Translations under genes and position numbers: made by a program
Assembly: GCF_013364235.1 (NCBI RefSeq)
Contig: NZ_CP054919.1
Span: 4,855,200-4,919,199 of the forward strand
Source: Kitasatospora sp. NA04385
GTDB lineage: Bacteria; Actinomycetota; Actinomycetes; Streptomycetales; Streptomycetaceae
Direction of reading: 5' to 3'
Length of the DNA stretch: 64,000 nt
Shown: positions 1 to 7,809 of the stretch, one piece after another
Numbering within the stretch: the first letter of the stretch is position 1
How the letters are laid out: each line of letters begins with the position of its first letter
The notes under the pieces: generated by a model
Database searches by the model: none
The model's input: only the letters and a program-made list of their open reading frames with translations
What the model was told of the DNA's origin: nothing

Positions 1-512
1 AGGTAGCGGTCGATGCCGTCGCGGTGCGCGCGCAGCACGTGCTGGGAGTCGCGGCGCAGCAGCCGCCGGTCCGCGCCCACCCTGATCCGTTCGATGTGGG
101 TGATGGTGTGCAGCCCGGTGTCGGGCGGCCCGGACAGCACCGCGAGCAGCCCGTCGACCGCCTCGGCCGGGCTGATCAGGTCCCGGTACGGGCGGACCGC
201 CGGACCGGCCGGGGCGGGGCCGGGGGTGCCGCGGCGGGGGCCGAGCAGCCGGGTCAGCGAGTGCTCGGGCAGCTCCAGCACCTCCTCCAGCGCGGCGACG
301 GCGCGCAGCGACTCGGCCCGCTCCGGTCGCCGCAGCCCCTGCTGCCAGTAGCTGAGGCTGGTCACCCCGACCCGCACGCCGCGCTGCGCCAGCCGCTCGC
401 GCAGCCGGTGCAGGGCGAGGCCGCGGGCGGCGATCGCGGAGCGCAGCGCGAGGTGGAACGGCCCGGTGCGCAGGGCGAGGACCAACTCGGGCGGTGCGGA
501 CGGCTGCTGCAA
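1..512 (-). CDS. Helix-turn-helix transcriptional regulator (3' end outside window)
   Basis: About 170 codons are visible and the frame is still open at the window edge, so the C-terminus is missing. The N-terminal half (roughly residues 20-85) has an Xre-like helix-turn-helix layout. It contains the motif SLSYWQQGLRRPERAESL, which is common in streptomycete regulators that carry a single HTH and an effector or unknown C-terminal part. I chose a TTG start at 512 because AGGAGG lies six bases upstream; the nearby GTG at 519 is out of frame. The gene is divergent from the protease gene that starts at 768. No target is evident from the sequence. A regulator is likely; its job is unknown. Confidence 0.7.
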   Translation of the reverse strand, partial: MQQPSAPPELVLALRTGPFHLALRSAIAARGLALHRLRERLAQRGVRVGVTSLSYWQQGLRRPERAESLRAVAALEEVLELPEHSLTRLLGPRRGTPGPAPAGPAVRPYRDLISPAEAVDGLLAVLSGPPDTGLHTITHIERIRVGADRRLLRRDSQHVLRAHRDGIDRY

Positions 513-767
513 CGGCCACCTCCTCGATCGACCGTGGGTTGACCGTGAATATTCACACCTCCGGGCCGCCCTGTCATCGGCCCGGACGATATCCGCGCTG
601 CCCAGGGCCGTCGCGTTCACACCCGGGCCGGGCCCGTTCACACCCCGACTCCCTTGCCGGAGACGGCCGTTGACCTGCGCACCGGCCGGGCCGGATGCTC
701 TTCCCGCGCCGTCCGGACGCCGCTCCCCCCACATCCACTCCTCGCCCCTGCCAGGAGGACCACCCCC

Positions 768-1415
768 ATGCCACACCTCCCGATCCGGCTGCGCCGGACG
801 GTCGCCGCACTCGCCCTGGGCGTCCTCGCCCCGGCGCTGAGCGTGGCCGCCACCACTCCCGCCCAGGCGGCCCCCGACACCGCCGTCCCCGCCGCGGCCG
901 CCCCCGCCGCCCCCCAGGCCCCGGCGCTGGCCGGCACCGCGCGGACCCTGAACATCACCATGCAGGCCCAGCAGCAGACCAACTGGTGCTGGGCGGCGAG
1001 CGGCAACACCATCGCCACCTACTACGGCTACACCTACAGCCAGAACCAGTTCTGCAACCTGGCGTTCGGCCGCTCCGTCAACTCCTCCTGCCCCAACAGC
1101 CAGGCCAGCCTGGCCGAGGTGCAGAACGCGCTGTACCGGATCGGCATCAGCACCGGCTCGTACGTCAACGGGTACCTGCGCTACGCCACCGTGCAGGGCG
1201 AGATCGACGCCGGCCGGCCGGTCGAGACCCGCATCCAGTGGAGCTCCGGCGGCGGCCACATGAACGTCCTGTACGGCTACGACCCCGGCAACAACTGGCT
1301 GTACTGGGGCGACCCGTGGCCGTCCAACTACCGCTACAACTGGGGCGACTACAACTACTACGTGAGCAACGGGTCCTTCTCCTGGACCCACTCCCTGTAC
1401 CGGATCGGCGCGTGA
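768..1415 (+). CDS. Secreted papain-like cysteine protease (C70/C39-like)
   Basis: A 215-residue exported protein. Residues 1-35 form a signal peptide: basic start, hydrophobic core, cleavage near AQA-A. An Ala/Pro linker to about residue 56 follows. The mature part has the papain-like layout: Cys74 in QQQTNWCWAAS, His164 in GGHMNVLYGYD and an Asp182 in WGDPWP, a plausible Cys-His-Asp triad as in the C70/C39 peptidase families. Cys96 and Cys108 could form a disulphide. The ATG at 768 is preceded by CAGGAGG; a longer frame upstream lacks a ribosome site and would bury the signal peptide. The next gene starts 11 bases downstream and is also exported, so the two probably form one operon. The substrate is unknown. 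Confidence 0.82.
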   Translation: MPHLPIRLRRTVAALALGVLAPALSVAATTPAQAAPDTAVPAAAAPAAPQAPALAGTARTLNITMQAQQQTNWCWAASGNTIATYYGYTYSQNQFCNLAFGRSVNSSCPNSQASLAEVQNALYRIGISTGSYVNGYLRYATVQGEIDAGRPVETRIQWSSGGGHMNVLYGYDPGNNWLYWGDPWPSNYRYNWGDYNYYVSNGSFSWTHSLYRIGA

Positions 1416-1426
1416 GGAGACCCGCC

Positions 1427-2245
1427 ATGAGCAACCACCGCGTCCGCGCCACCCGCACCGCGACCGCCCTCGCCGCCGTCGCGCTCACCCTCGCCCTCGC
1501 GCCCGCGGCCCACGCCGCCGACGCCCCCGCCGCGCCCGGCCCCGGCGAGCTGGCCGCCGCCCGCAGCGCCACCCAACAGCCCGCCGTGATCGACCAGTTG
1601 GGGCACTTCTTCGCCCGCAAGGGCGTGCCGCCCACCCAGCGGCTCGGGATCAGCGCCGCCGACGAGGCCCGGGCCGCGACCGCGGCCGCCCCCCGCCTCA
1701 CCGGTGACACCGTGCCCGTCTACACCCTCTCCGCGGCCTTCGTCGCCGGCCGGGCCGGCACCCCGGTCGCCGAGGTCGAGTTCACCGCGACCACCGCCGT
1801 CGCCGCGGACGGACAGCGCGCCTCGGTCTGGACCGCCCGGCAGGGCGGCGGCTGGCGGGTCGTCAACATCGCCTCCGGCGGCGACGAGACCGACTACGCG
1901 GCCGCGGCTGCCGCGGACGGCGGCACCGCCTTCCGCGAACCCCAGCTCGACGCCTGGTACGAGCTCAAGGACGGCCGCGTCCTCCCGCTCGACGAGGACG
2001 CCCGCCGCTCGGTCGGCGCGCACGGCACCACCGTCGCGGCCTACCAGCGGCTCGTCCACCAGCGCTACGGGGACAAGCTGCCCGGCTCCGCGTACGACGC
2101 CTCCGGCAAGGCGGGCGGCTTCGAGACGGCGGCCCCGGGCACCGGCGCCGCGCCGCTGCTCACGGCCGGGGCCGCGGTCGGGATCACGGTCCTGGCCGGT
2201 GCGGCGCTCGGGCTGCGGCGGCGCCGGGCGCGCATCGCGTACTGA
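1427..2245 (+). CDS. Exported protein with C-terminal membrane anchor, partner of the upstream protease
   Basis: A 272-residue protein I cannot assign to a named family. It has a signal peptide (residues 1-29, AHA-A cleavage), a mixed soluble domain of about 190 residues, a Gly/Ala-rich linker, a single hydrophobic segment near residues 243-262 and a basic tail RRRRAR. That is the topology of a cell-surface protein held by a C-terminal transmembrane helix; no LPXTG sorting motif is visible. The start follows GAGGAGA, and the gene begins 11 bases after the protease stop. The pairing suggests a substrate, inhibitor or chaperone for the protease, which is inference only. Confidence 0.7.
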   Translation: MSNHRVRATRTATALAAVALTLALAPAAHAADAPAAPGPGELAAARSATQQPAVIDQLGHFFARKGVPPTQRLGISAADEARAATAAAPRLTGDTVPVYTLSAAFVAGRAGTPVAEVEFTATTAVAADGQRASVWTARQGGGWRVVNIASGGDETDYAAAAAADGGTAFREPQLDAWYELKDGRVLPLDEDARRSVGAHGTTVAAYQRLVHQRYGDKLPGSAYDASGKAGGFETAAPGTGAAPLLTAGAAVGITVLAGAALGLRRRRARIAY

Positions 2246-2250
2246 GCGCA

Positions 2251-2295
2251 GGCCCCGCCGTTCCCCGGTACCCCGCCCCGGGGAACGGCGGGGCC
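2251..2295. terminator. Bidirectional hairpin between convergent genes
   Basis: Perfect 18-bp inverted repeat (2251-2268 with 2278-2295) with a 9-base loop, directly after the stop of the exported protein and upstream of the convergent regulator stop at 2401. There is no T-tract, as is usual for high-GC terminators. The 100 bp after it hold degenerate GGGCCGTTCCCCGG-like repeats. Confidence 0.75.
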
Positions 2296-2400
2296 CTCCC
2301 CGTCCGGGCCGTTCCCCGGTCGGGGCCGTTCCCCCGTCCGGGCCGTGCGCCGGGGCGGGCCGTGCGCCGGGGAGGGTCGTTCCCCGGAGTGGGTCGTTTC

Positions 2401-3423
2401 CTACTCCTTCCCCGCGAAGGTGCGCCGGTAGGCGAGCGGGGAGACGCCGATCGCGCTGTGCAGGTGCTGGCGCAGCGAGACCGGGTTGGCGAAGCCGACG
2501 CGGGTGGAGACCTGGTCGACGCTGAGGTCGGTGGCTTCGAGCAGGTGGCGGGCCAGGGCGATGCGCTGCTGGGTGAGCCAGCGGCCGGGGCTCTGGCCCG
2601 TCTCCTCCTGGAAGCGGCGGGCGAAGGTGCGGGTGCTCATGGCCGCGTGGGCGGCGAGTTCGGCGAGGGTCAGCGGCTGGTGCAGCCGGGCGAGGGCCCA
2701 GTCGCGGGTGGGGGCGGTGCCGGTGCTCCCGGCGGTGGGGACGGGGTGCTCGATGTACTGGGCCTGGCCGCCGTCGCGCCAGGGCGGAACGACGCAGAGC
2801 CGGGCGGCCCGGTTGGCGGCGGCGGTGCCGTGGTCGTTGCGCAGGACGTGCAGGAAGAGGTCGACGCCGGCCGCCGCGCCCGCCGAGGTGAGGATGCGCC
2901 CGTCGTCGACGAACAGCACGTCGGCGTCGAGCCGGACCCGCGGGAAGAGGCGGCGGAAGTGGTCGGCGAGGGCCCAGTGGGTGGTGGCCGGACGGTCGTC
3001 GAGCAGCCCGGCGGCGGCGAGCACGAAGGCGCCGGTGCAGATCGAGATCAGCCGGGTGCCGGGCCGGACCAGGGCCAGCGCGGCGGCGACGGCGGGGTCG
3101 AGGCCGGGGGTGGCGGGGACGGGTGCGAACGGCGGGATGACCACGGTGTCGGCGGTGGCGAGGACCTCCGGCCCGTGGTCGGGGGTGAGGCCGAAGTCGG
3201 CGTCGGTGCGGACGGGACGGCCGTCGACGGTGCAGGTGGACAGCCGGTACAGGCCGTCGGTGCTGCCGAACACCCGCTTGGGGATGCCCAGTTCGAACGG
3301 GTACACGCCGTCCAGGGCGAGCACGGCGACCCGGTGCGGTGCGCTCGCCGCCCCGGCGGGCGGCGCGGTCGGCGGTGAGGCCGCCGGGTCGGACGGCGCG
3401 GCGCACAGCGGGTCGGTGGCCAT
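2401..3423 (-). CDS. GlxA-type AraC family regulator with DJ-1/PfpI domain
   Basis: A 340-residue regulator. Residues about 28-200 form a DJ-1/PfpI-like domain with the nucleophile-elbow cysteine in SICTGAF. Residues about 235-335 carry the two AraC helix-turn-helix units (LAELAAHAAMSTRTFARRF and VDQVSTRVGFANPVSLRQH). Proteins of this architecture usually act as transcription factors with a non-catalytic ligand-sensing DJ-1 domain. ATG at 3423 follows AGGAGG. The gene is divergent from the oxidoreductase at 3508 with only 84 bases between the starts, the usual arrangement for a regulator and its target. The frame runs on upstream past 4400, but that part is antisense to the oxidoreductase and is not coding. 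Confidence 0.88.
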   Translation of the reverse strand: MATDPLCAAPSDPAASPPTAPPAGAASAPHRVAVLALDGVYPFELGIPKRVFGSTDGLYRLSTCTVDGRPVRTDADFGLTPDHGPEVLATADTVVIPPFAPVPATPGLDPAVAAALALVRPGTRLISICTGAFVLAAAGLLDDRPATTHWALADHFRRLFPRVRLDADVLFVDDGRILTSAGAAAGVDLFLHVLRNDHGTAAANRAARLCVVPPWRDGGQAQYIEHPVPTAGSTGTAPTRDWALARLHQPLTLAELAAHAAMSTRTFARRFQEETGQSPGRWLTQQRIALARHLLEATDLSVDQVSTRVGFANPVSLRQHLHSAIGVSPLAYRRTFAGKE

Positions 3424-3507
3424 GGCGGACCTCCTGGCAGGATTCCATCGGACAGTGACCATCTTGCCACTCACGGCGGGCCGCCCGCCGCCGCCAGGCT
3501 GGAGGAC

Positions 3508-4509
3508 ATGACGACGAACACCGCGAGCACCGCGAGCACCACGAGCACCGAGAACACTGGAAACACCACCGGCACCATGCGCGCGATCAGCCAGGACGCC
3601 CTCGGCGGCCCCGAGGTGCTGCGGGTGGTGGAGCGCCCCCGCCCGGAGCCCGGCCCGAGCGAGGTACTGGTCCGGGTCCGGGCCGCGGGCCTGAACCCGA
3701 CCGACTGGAAGCACCGGCAGTCGGGCCTCTTCCTGGGGCGGCCCCCGTTCGTCCTGGGCTGGGACGCGGCGGGCACGGTCGAGGCGGTCGGCCTCGGCGT
3801 GACCCTGTTCGCCCCCGGCGACGAGGTGTTCGGCATGCTGCCCTACCCGCACGGGGCCGGCTCGCACGCCGAGTACGTGGTCGGCCCGGCCCGGGCCTTC
3901 GCCCGCCGCCCCGCCTCGGTCGAACCGGTGCAGGCGGGCGCGCTGCCGCTGGCCGCGCTGACGGCCTGGCAGGCGCTGGTGGACACCGCGCAGGTGCGGG
4001 CCGGGGACCGGGTCCTGGTGCACGCCGCGGCCGGCGGGGTCGGGCACCTGGCGGTGCAGATCGCCAAGGCCCGCGGCGCGTACGTGATCGGCACCGCCAG
4101 CGCGGGCAAGCACGACTTCCTGCGCCGGATCGGGGTGGACGAGCCGGTCGACTACCGGGCGGTCGACTTCGCCGAGACGGTGCGCGACGTCGACGTGGTG
4201 CTGGACGCCATCGGCGGCGACTACCAGCTCCGCTCGCTGCGCACGCTGCGCCGGGGCGGACTGCTGGTGTCGATCCTCCCGTTCCCCGTCGAGGGCCTGG
4301 CCGAGGAGGCGGCCCGGCTCGGGGTGCGGACCGCGATGATGCTGGTCGAGGCCGACCACGCCGGCATGACGGCGATCGCCGAACTCGCCGAGCGCGGCCT
4401 GCTGCGGGCCGAGATCGCCGGCACCTTCCCGCTGGCCGACGCCGCCGAGGCGCACCGGGCGGGCGACGGCGGCCGGGTCGCGGGCAAGCTGGTGCTCCTG
4501 GTGGACTGA
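3508..4509 (+). CDS. NADP-dependent quinone-type oxidoreductase (zinc-independent MDR superfamily)
   Basis: A 333-residue medium-chain reductase: GroES-like N-terminal domain (LNPTDWKHRQSG, GWDAAGTVEAVG), then a Rossmann domain with VLVHAAAGGVGHLAVQIAK around residues 170-190. The Cys/His zinc ligands of alcohol dehydrogenases are absent, which places it with quinone oxidoreductase-like enzymes that reduce quinones or enones with NADPH. A Thr/Ser/Asn-rich 23-residue N-terminal extension precedes the conserved domain, and an in-frame ATG at residue 24 is an alternative start. I kept 3508 because GGAGGA lies just upstream. The divergent GlxA-type gene probably controls it. The substrate is not determinable. 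Confidence 0.87.
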   Translation: MTTNTASTASTTSTENTGNTTGTMRAISQDALGGPEVLRVVERPRPEPGPSEVLVRVRAAGLNPTDWKHRQSGLFLGRPPFVLGWDAAGTVEAVGLGVTLFAPGDEVFGMLPYPHGAGSHAEYVVGPARAFARRPASVEPVQAGALPLAALTAWQALVDTAQVRAGDRVLVHAAAGGVGHLAVQIAKARGAYVIGTASAGKHDFLRRIGVDEPVDYRAVDFAETVRDVDVVLDAIGGDYQLRSLRTLRRGGLLVSILPFPVEGLAEEAARLGVRTAMMLVEADHAGMTAIAELAERGLLRAEIAGTFPLADAAEAHRAGDGGRVAGKLVLLVD

Positions 4510-4709
4510 CCCCCTCGCCGCGCCCCGGGCCCGAACCGGAGACCGTGCCCCGGGCCCGAACCGGAGAGCCTCCTACAGGATTCCCACCACTGTTATTGAC
4601 GCGTTGTTGATCCCCCGTTCGCCCCCGGACCGTGCTGAACATGTCACTGTAGGTGGGGAGTTCTCTGACGACGTGTCAGAAGGCCTGTCGGCCGGCGGGA
4701 GGTTTGCCG

Positions 4710-4979
4710 ATGGAGTACGGTGCGGCGCGGTTCTGGAGCGGCGTGGTCGGTGTGCTGGCCGCGCTGGCCGTCATAGCCGGGTACCTGATCGGCGGGGCCC
4801 GCCTGGTGTGGGCGGTCTCCGCGGTCGAGGTGCTGGCGGTGATGGCCTGGGTCGGGTACCGGTTCCGGGGGCGGGCCCACCGGCGGACGGCGGGCGAAGG
4901 GCCCGACGCGGCGCACTGCGAGCGCTGCCGTCGGGCCCGGGAGCGGCTGGAGACCAGGGCCCAGCCGGTTCGCCACTAG
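4710..4979 (+). CDS. Small two-helix membrane protein
   Basis: An 89-residue protein of unknown function. Two hydrophobic helices (about residues 9-27 and 30-48) are followed by a basic, cytosolic-looking tail containing a CERC motif. Start ATG at 4710 sits behind GGGAGG; a longer frame from 4653 lacks a ribosome site. It is convergent with the hemolysin III gene, whose stop lies 10 bases away. The 200 bases upstream contain two copies of a 21-bp direct repeat (4522-4542 and 4547-4567). Confidence 0.6.
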   Translation: MEYGAARFWSGVVGVLAALAVIAGYLIGGARLVWAVSAVEVLAVMAWVGYRFRGRAHRRTAGEGPDAAHCERCRRARERLETRAQPVRH

Positions 4980-4989
4980 GGGTCGGGGG

Positions 4990-5658
4990 TCAGGAGGCGA
5001 CGGTGTACGCCACCAGGGAGACCCCCACGTACTGCACGATGAAGGCGCCCAGGGTGAGGGCGTGGAAGACCTCGTGGAAGCCGAACCAGCGCGGTGACGG
5101 GTTCGGGCGCTTGAGGCCGTAGACCACCCCGCCGATCGTGTAGAGCGCGCCGCCGACGACGATCAGCGTCAGGACGGCCGGGCCGCCCTTGTGTAGGAAG
5201 TCGGGCAGGAAGAACACCGCCGCCCAGCCGAGGGCCACGTAGCACGGGGTGTACAGCCAGCGCGGGGCGCCGACCCAGAACACCCGGAACGCGATCCCGG
5301 CCAGCGCGCCGCCCCACACCAGCCACAGCAGCACCTGCTGCCGCGCGCCGTCCAGCAGCAGCATGGTGAACGGGGTGTACGTCCCGGCGATGATCAGGAA
5401 GATGTTGGCGTGGTCGAGCCGGCGCAGCACCGCCTCGCCGCGCGGGCCCCAGGTGAAGCGGTGGTAGACCGCGCTCACCCCGAACAGCATCCAGGCGCTC
5501 ACCGAGTAGACGACGCAGGCGACCCGCGCCGCCGTCGAGTCGGCCAGGCAGATCAACACGATTCCGGCGGCCAGGGCGGCCGGGAACATTCCGGCGTGCA
5601 GCCAGCCACGCCACTTGGGCTTCATGAGCTCCAGTGCTTCCGCGGTCATGGGCAACAT
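4990..5658 (-). CDS. Hemolysin III (HlyIII/PAQR) family membrane protein
   Basis: About 222 residues with seven predicted transmembrane helices. It has the HlyIII/PAQR signature: a Ser/His motif SAVYHRFTW near the end of helix 2 and HEVFHALTL near the C-terminus, whose histidines bind zinc in PAQR proteins. LDHANIFLIIAGTYTP is the conserved helix 3 motif. Despite the name, bacterial members are better described as hydrolase-like membrane proteins of uncertain role. Two in-frame ATGs (5658 and 5649) are possible and neither has a good ribosome site. A 16-bp near-palindrome lies immediately upstream, so the gene is probably under repressor control. Confidence 0.85.
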   Translation of the reverse strand: MLPMTAEALELMKPKWRGWLHAGMFPAALAAGIVLICLADSTAARVACVVYSVSAWMLFGVSAVYHRFTWGPRGEAVLRRLDHANIFLIIAGTYTPFTMLLLDGARQQVLLWLVWGGALAGIAFRVFWVGAPRWLYTPCYVALGWAAVFFLPDFLHKGGPAVLTLIVVGGALYTIGGVVYGLKRPNPSPRWFGFHEVFHALTLGAFIVQYVGVSLVAYTVAS

Positions 5659-5674
5659 CTTACGGAACCGTAGG
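5659..5674. promoter_or_regulatory. Operator-like palindrome in front of the hemolysin III gene
   Basis: The 16-bp sequence CTTACGGAACCGTAGG matches its own reverse complement at 14 of 16 positions. It abuts the first possible start codon of the hemolysin III gene. A bound repressor would cover the leader or ribosome-binding region. The cognate regulator is not adjacent. Confidence 0.5.
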
Positions 5675-5922
5675 TTACTGGCTCGTAGTGAAGTGGCGAC
5701 TCTCACTTTTGTACGTTATGGAGCATTGGGGTCGAGTGATCAAGGTCTCGCCGGGGCATGCGCAGGGCGTCACGGAGCCCCCGAATCAGACACCGTGTAG
5801 TAAAGATCTCGTCAATGGCGCCAATTGGACGAAGATGGGGTGGCGATCCGGGGCTACCGTGTAACCACCCTCAACCCCCGCGAAGCCGTCTCCTGGCCGA
5901 GATGGTGTGAAACGGAGCGATC

Positions 5923-7752
5923 GTGCCGCCTCAGATCTCTGCGCTCGCCGAGTCCGCGCCCACCCGCCACCAGCTCCTGGTGGACTGGGTCAACGAGATT
6001 GCCGACCTCACCCAGCCGGACCGCGTCGTCTGGTGCGACGGCTCGGAGGAGGAGTACCACCGCCTCGCCGAACAGCTGGTCGCCCAGGGCACCTTCACCA
6101 AGCTCGACGAGACCAAGCGCCCGAACTCCTACTACGCGGCCTCCGACCCGTCCGACGTCGCCCGCGTCGAGGACCGCACCTTCATCTGCTCCGAGCGCGA
6201 GCAGGACGCCGGCCCGACCAACCACTGGAAGGCCCCCGCCGAGATGCGCGAGGTCTTCCAGGGCGAGGACGGCCTGTTCCGCGGCGCGATGCGCGGCCGC
6301 ACCATGTACGTGGTGCCGTTCTCGATGGGCCCGGTCGGCTCCCCGCTGGCCGCGTACGGCGTCGAGGTCACCGACTCCGCGTACGTCGCCGTCTCGATGC
6401 GCGTGATGACCCGGATGGGGCAGGCCGTGCTCGACCAGCTCGGCGAGGACGGCGAGTTCGTCAAGGCCGTGCACACGGTGGGCGCCCCGCTCGCCGAGGG
6501 CGAGGCGGACGTCGCCTGGCCGTGCAACACCACCAAGTACATCTCGCACTTCCCGGAGACCCGGGAGATCTGGTCCTACGGCTCCGGCTACGGCGGCAAC
6601 GCCCTGCTCGGCAAGAAGTGCTACGCGCTGCGGATCGCCTCCACCATGGCCCGTGACGAGGGCTGGCTGGCCGAGCACATGCTGATCCTCAAGCTCACCC
6701 CGCCCTCCGGTGAGGTGAAGTACGTCGCCGCCGCGTTCCCGTCCGCCTGCGGCAAGACCAACCTGGCGATGCTCCAGCCGACCATTCCGGGCTGGAAGGT
6801 CGAGACGATCGGCGACGACATCGCCTGGATGCGCTTCGGCGCCGACGGCCGGCTCTACGCGATCAACCCGGAGGCGGGCTTCTTCGGCGTCGCCCCCGGC
6901 ACCGGCGAGGACACCAACGCCAACGCGATCAAGACCCTGTGGGGCAACACCGTCTTCACCAACGTCGCGCTCACCGACGACGGCGACGTCTGGTGGGAGG
7001 GCCTGACCGAGCAGCCGCCCGCGCACCTCACCGACTGGCGCGGCGACGACTGGACGCCCGCGTCCGGCACCCCCGCCGCCCACCCGAACGCGCGGTTCGC
7101 CGTCCCAGCCGCGCAGTGCCCGACCATCGCCCCCGAGTGGGAGGACCAGGCCGGCGTGCCGATCTCGGCCATCCTGTTCGGCGGCCGCCGGGCCACCGCC
7201 GTCCCGCTGGTCACCGAGTCCTTCGACTGGCAGCACGGGGTCTTCCTCGGCGCCAACATCGCCTCCGAGAAGACCGCCGCCGCCGAGGGCACCGTCGGCG
7301 AACTGCGCCGCGACCCGTTCGCCATGCTGCCGTTCTGCGGCTACAACATGGGCGACTACTTCGCGCACTGGCTCAAGGTCGGCGCGGACGCCGACCCGGA
7401 GAAGCTGCCGAAGATCTACTACGTCAACTGGTTCCGGAAGAACGCCGACGGCCAGTTCGTCTGGCCCGGCTACGGCGAGAACAGCCGCGTCCTGAAGTGG
7501 ATCGTCGAGCGCCTGGAGGGCACCGCGGCGGGCGTCGAGACGCCGATCGGCGTGCTGCCCGAGGTGGACGGCTTCGACCTGGACGGGCTGGAGCTCTCCG
7601 ACGCCGACCGCGAGCTGCTGTTCACGGTCGACCGGGAGATCTGGAAGCAGGAGGCCGCGCTCGTCCCGGCCCACCTGGAGCTGTTCGGCGCGCACACGCC
7701 GGGCGAGCTGTGGGAGGAGTACCGGGCGCTGGTCAAGCGCCTGGGCGACTGA
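5923..7752 (+). CDS. pckG: Phosphoenolpyruvate carboxykinase (GTP)
   Basis: 609 residues, the usual length of GTP-type PEPCK. It interconverts oxaloacetate plus GTP with PEP, GDP and CO2 in the cytosol, the entry step of gluconeogenesis. The P-loop is FPSACGKTN (about residue 265), followed by ETIGDDIAWMRF for Mn/Mg binding and AINPEAGFFGVAPG, all typical of the GTP family. The GTG start at 5923 follows GGAG. It is monocistronic, ending at a strong shared hairpin. The 260 bases upstream, after the divergent hemolysin gene, contain no gene; I see no unambiguous promoter there. Confidence 0.98.
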   Translation: MPPQISALAESAPTRHQLLVDWVNEIADLTQPDRVVWCDGSEEEYHRLAEQLVAQGTFTKLDETKRPNSYYAASDPSDVARVEDRTFICSEREQDAGPTNHWKAPAEMREVFQGEDGLFRGAMRGRTMYVVPFSMGPVGSPLAAYGVEVTDSAYVAVSMRVMTRMGQAVLDQLGEDGEFVKAVHTVGAPLAEGEADVAWPCNTTKYISHFPETREIWSYGSGYGGNALLGKKCYALRIASTMARDEGWLAEHMLILKLTPPSGEVKYVAAAFPSACGKTNLAMLQPTIPGWKVETIGDDIAWMRFGADGRLYAINPEAGFFGVAPGTGEDTNANAIKTLWGNTVFTNVALTDDGDVWWEGLTEQPPAHLTDWRGDDWTPASGTPAAHPNARFAVPAAQCPTIAPEWEDQAGVPISAILFGGRRATAVPLVTESFDWQHGVFLGANIASEKTAAAEGTVGELRRDPFAMLPFCGYNMGDYFAHWLKVGADADPEKLPKIYYVNWFRKNADGQFVWPGYGENSRVLKWIVERLEGTAAGVETPIGVLPEVDGFDLDGLELSDADRELLFTVDREIWKQEAALVPAHLELFGAHTPGELWEEYRALVKRLGD

Positions 7753-7761
7753 CGCAGCGGT

Positions 7762-7802
7762 CCGCCCCGCACCCCCGGGAACCCGCCGGGGGTGCGGGGC
7801 GG
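7762..7802. terminator. Bidirectional hairpin between pckG and the aminotransferase gene
   Basis: Perfect 15-bp stem (7762-7776 with 7788-7802) and an 11-base loop between two convergent stops (7752 and 7810). Confidence 0.85.
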
Positions 7803-7809
7803 ACGGCCG

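Noticed and set aside
2296..2400. Degenerate GGGCCGTTCCCCGG repeats
   Set aside because: Too divergent to define a unit; likely drift from terminator-like GC-rich sequence.
2401..4455. Single very long minus-strand frame joining the AraC regulator to the region antisense to the oxidoreductase
   Set aside because: The upstream part is low-complexity antisense of a clear gene; the regulator has its own ATG and AGGAGG at 3423.
4522..4567. 21-bp direct repeat GCCCCGGGCCCGAACCGGAG-like, two copies
   Set aside because: Real, but only two copies in a non-coding gap with no sign of function.
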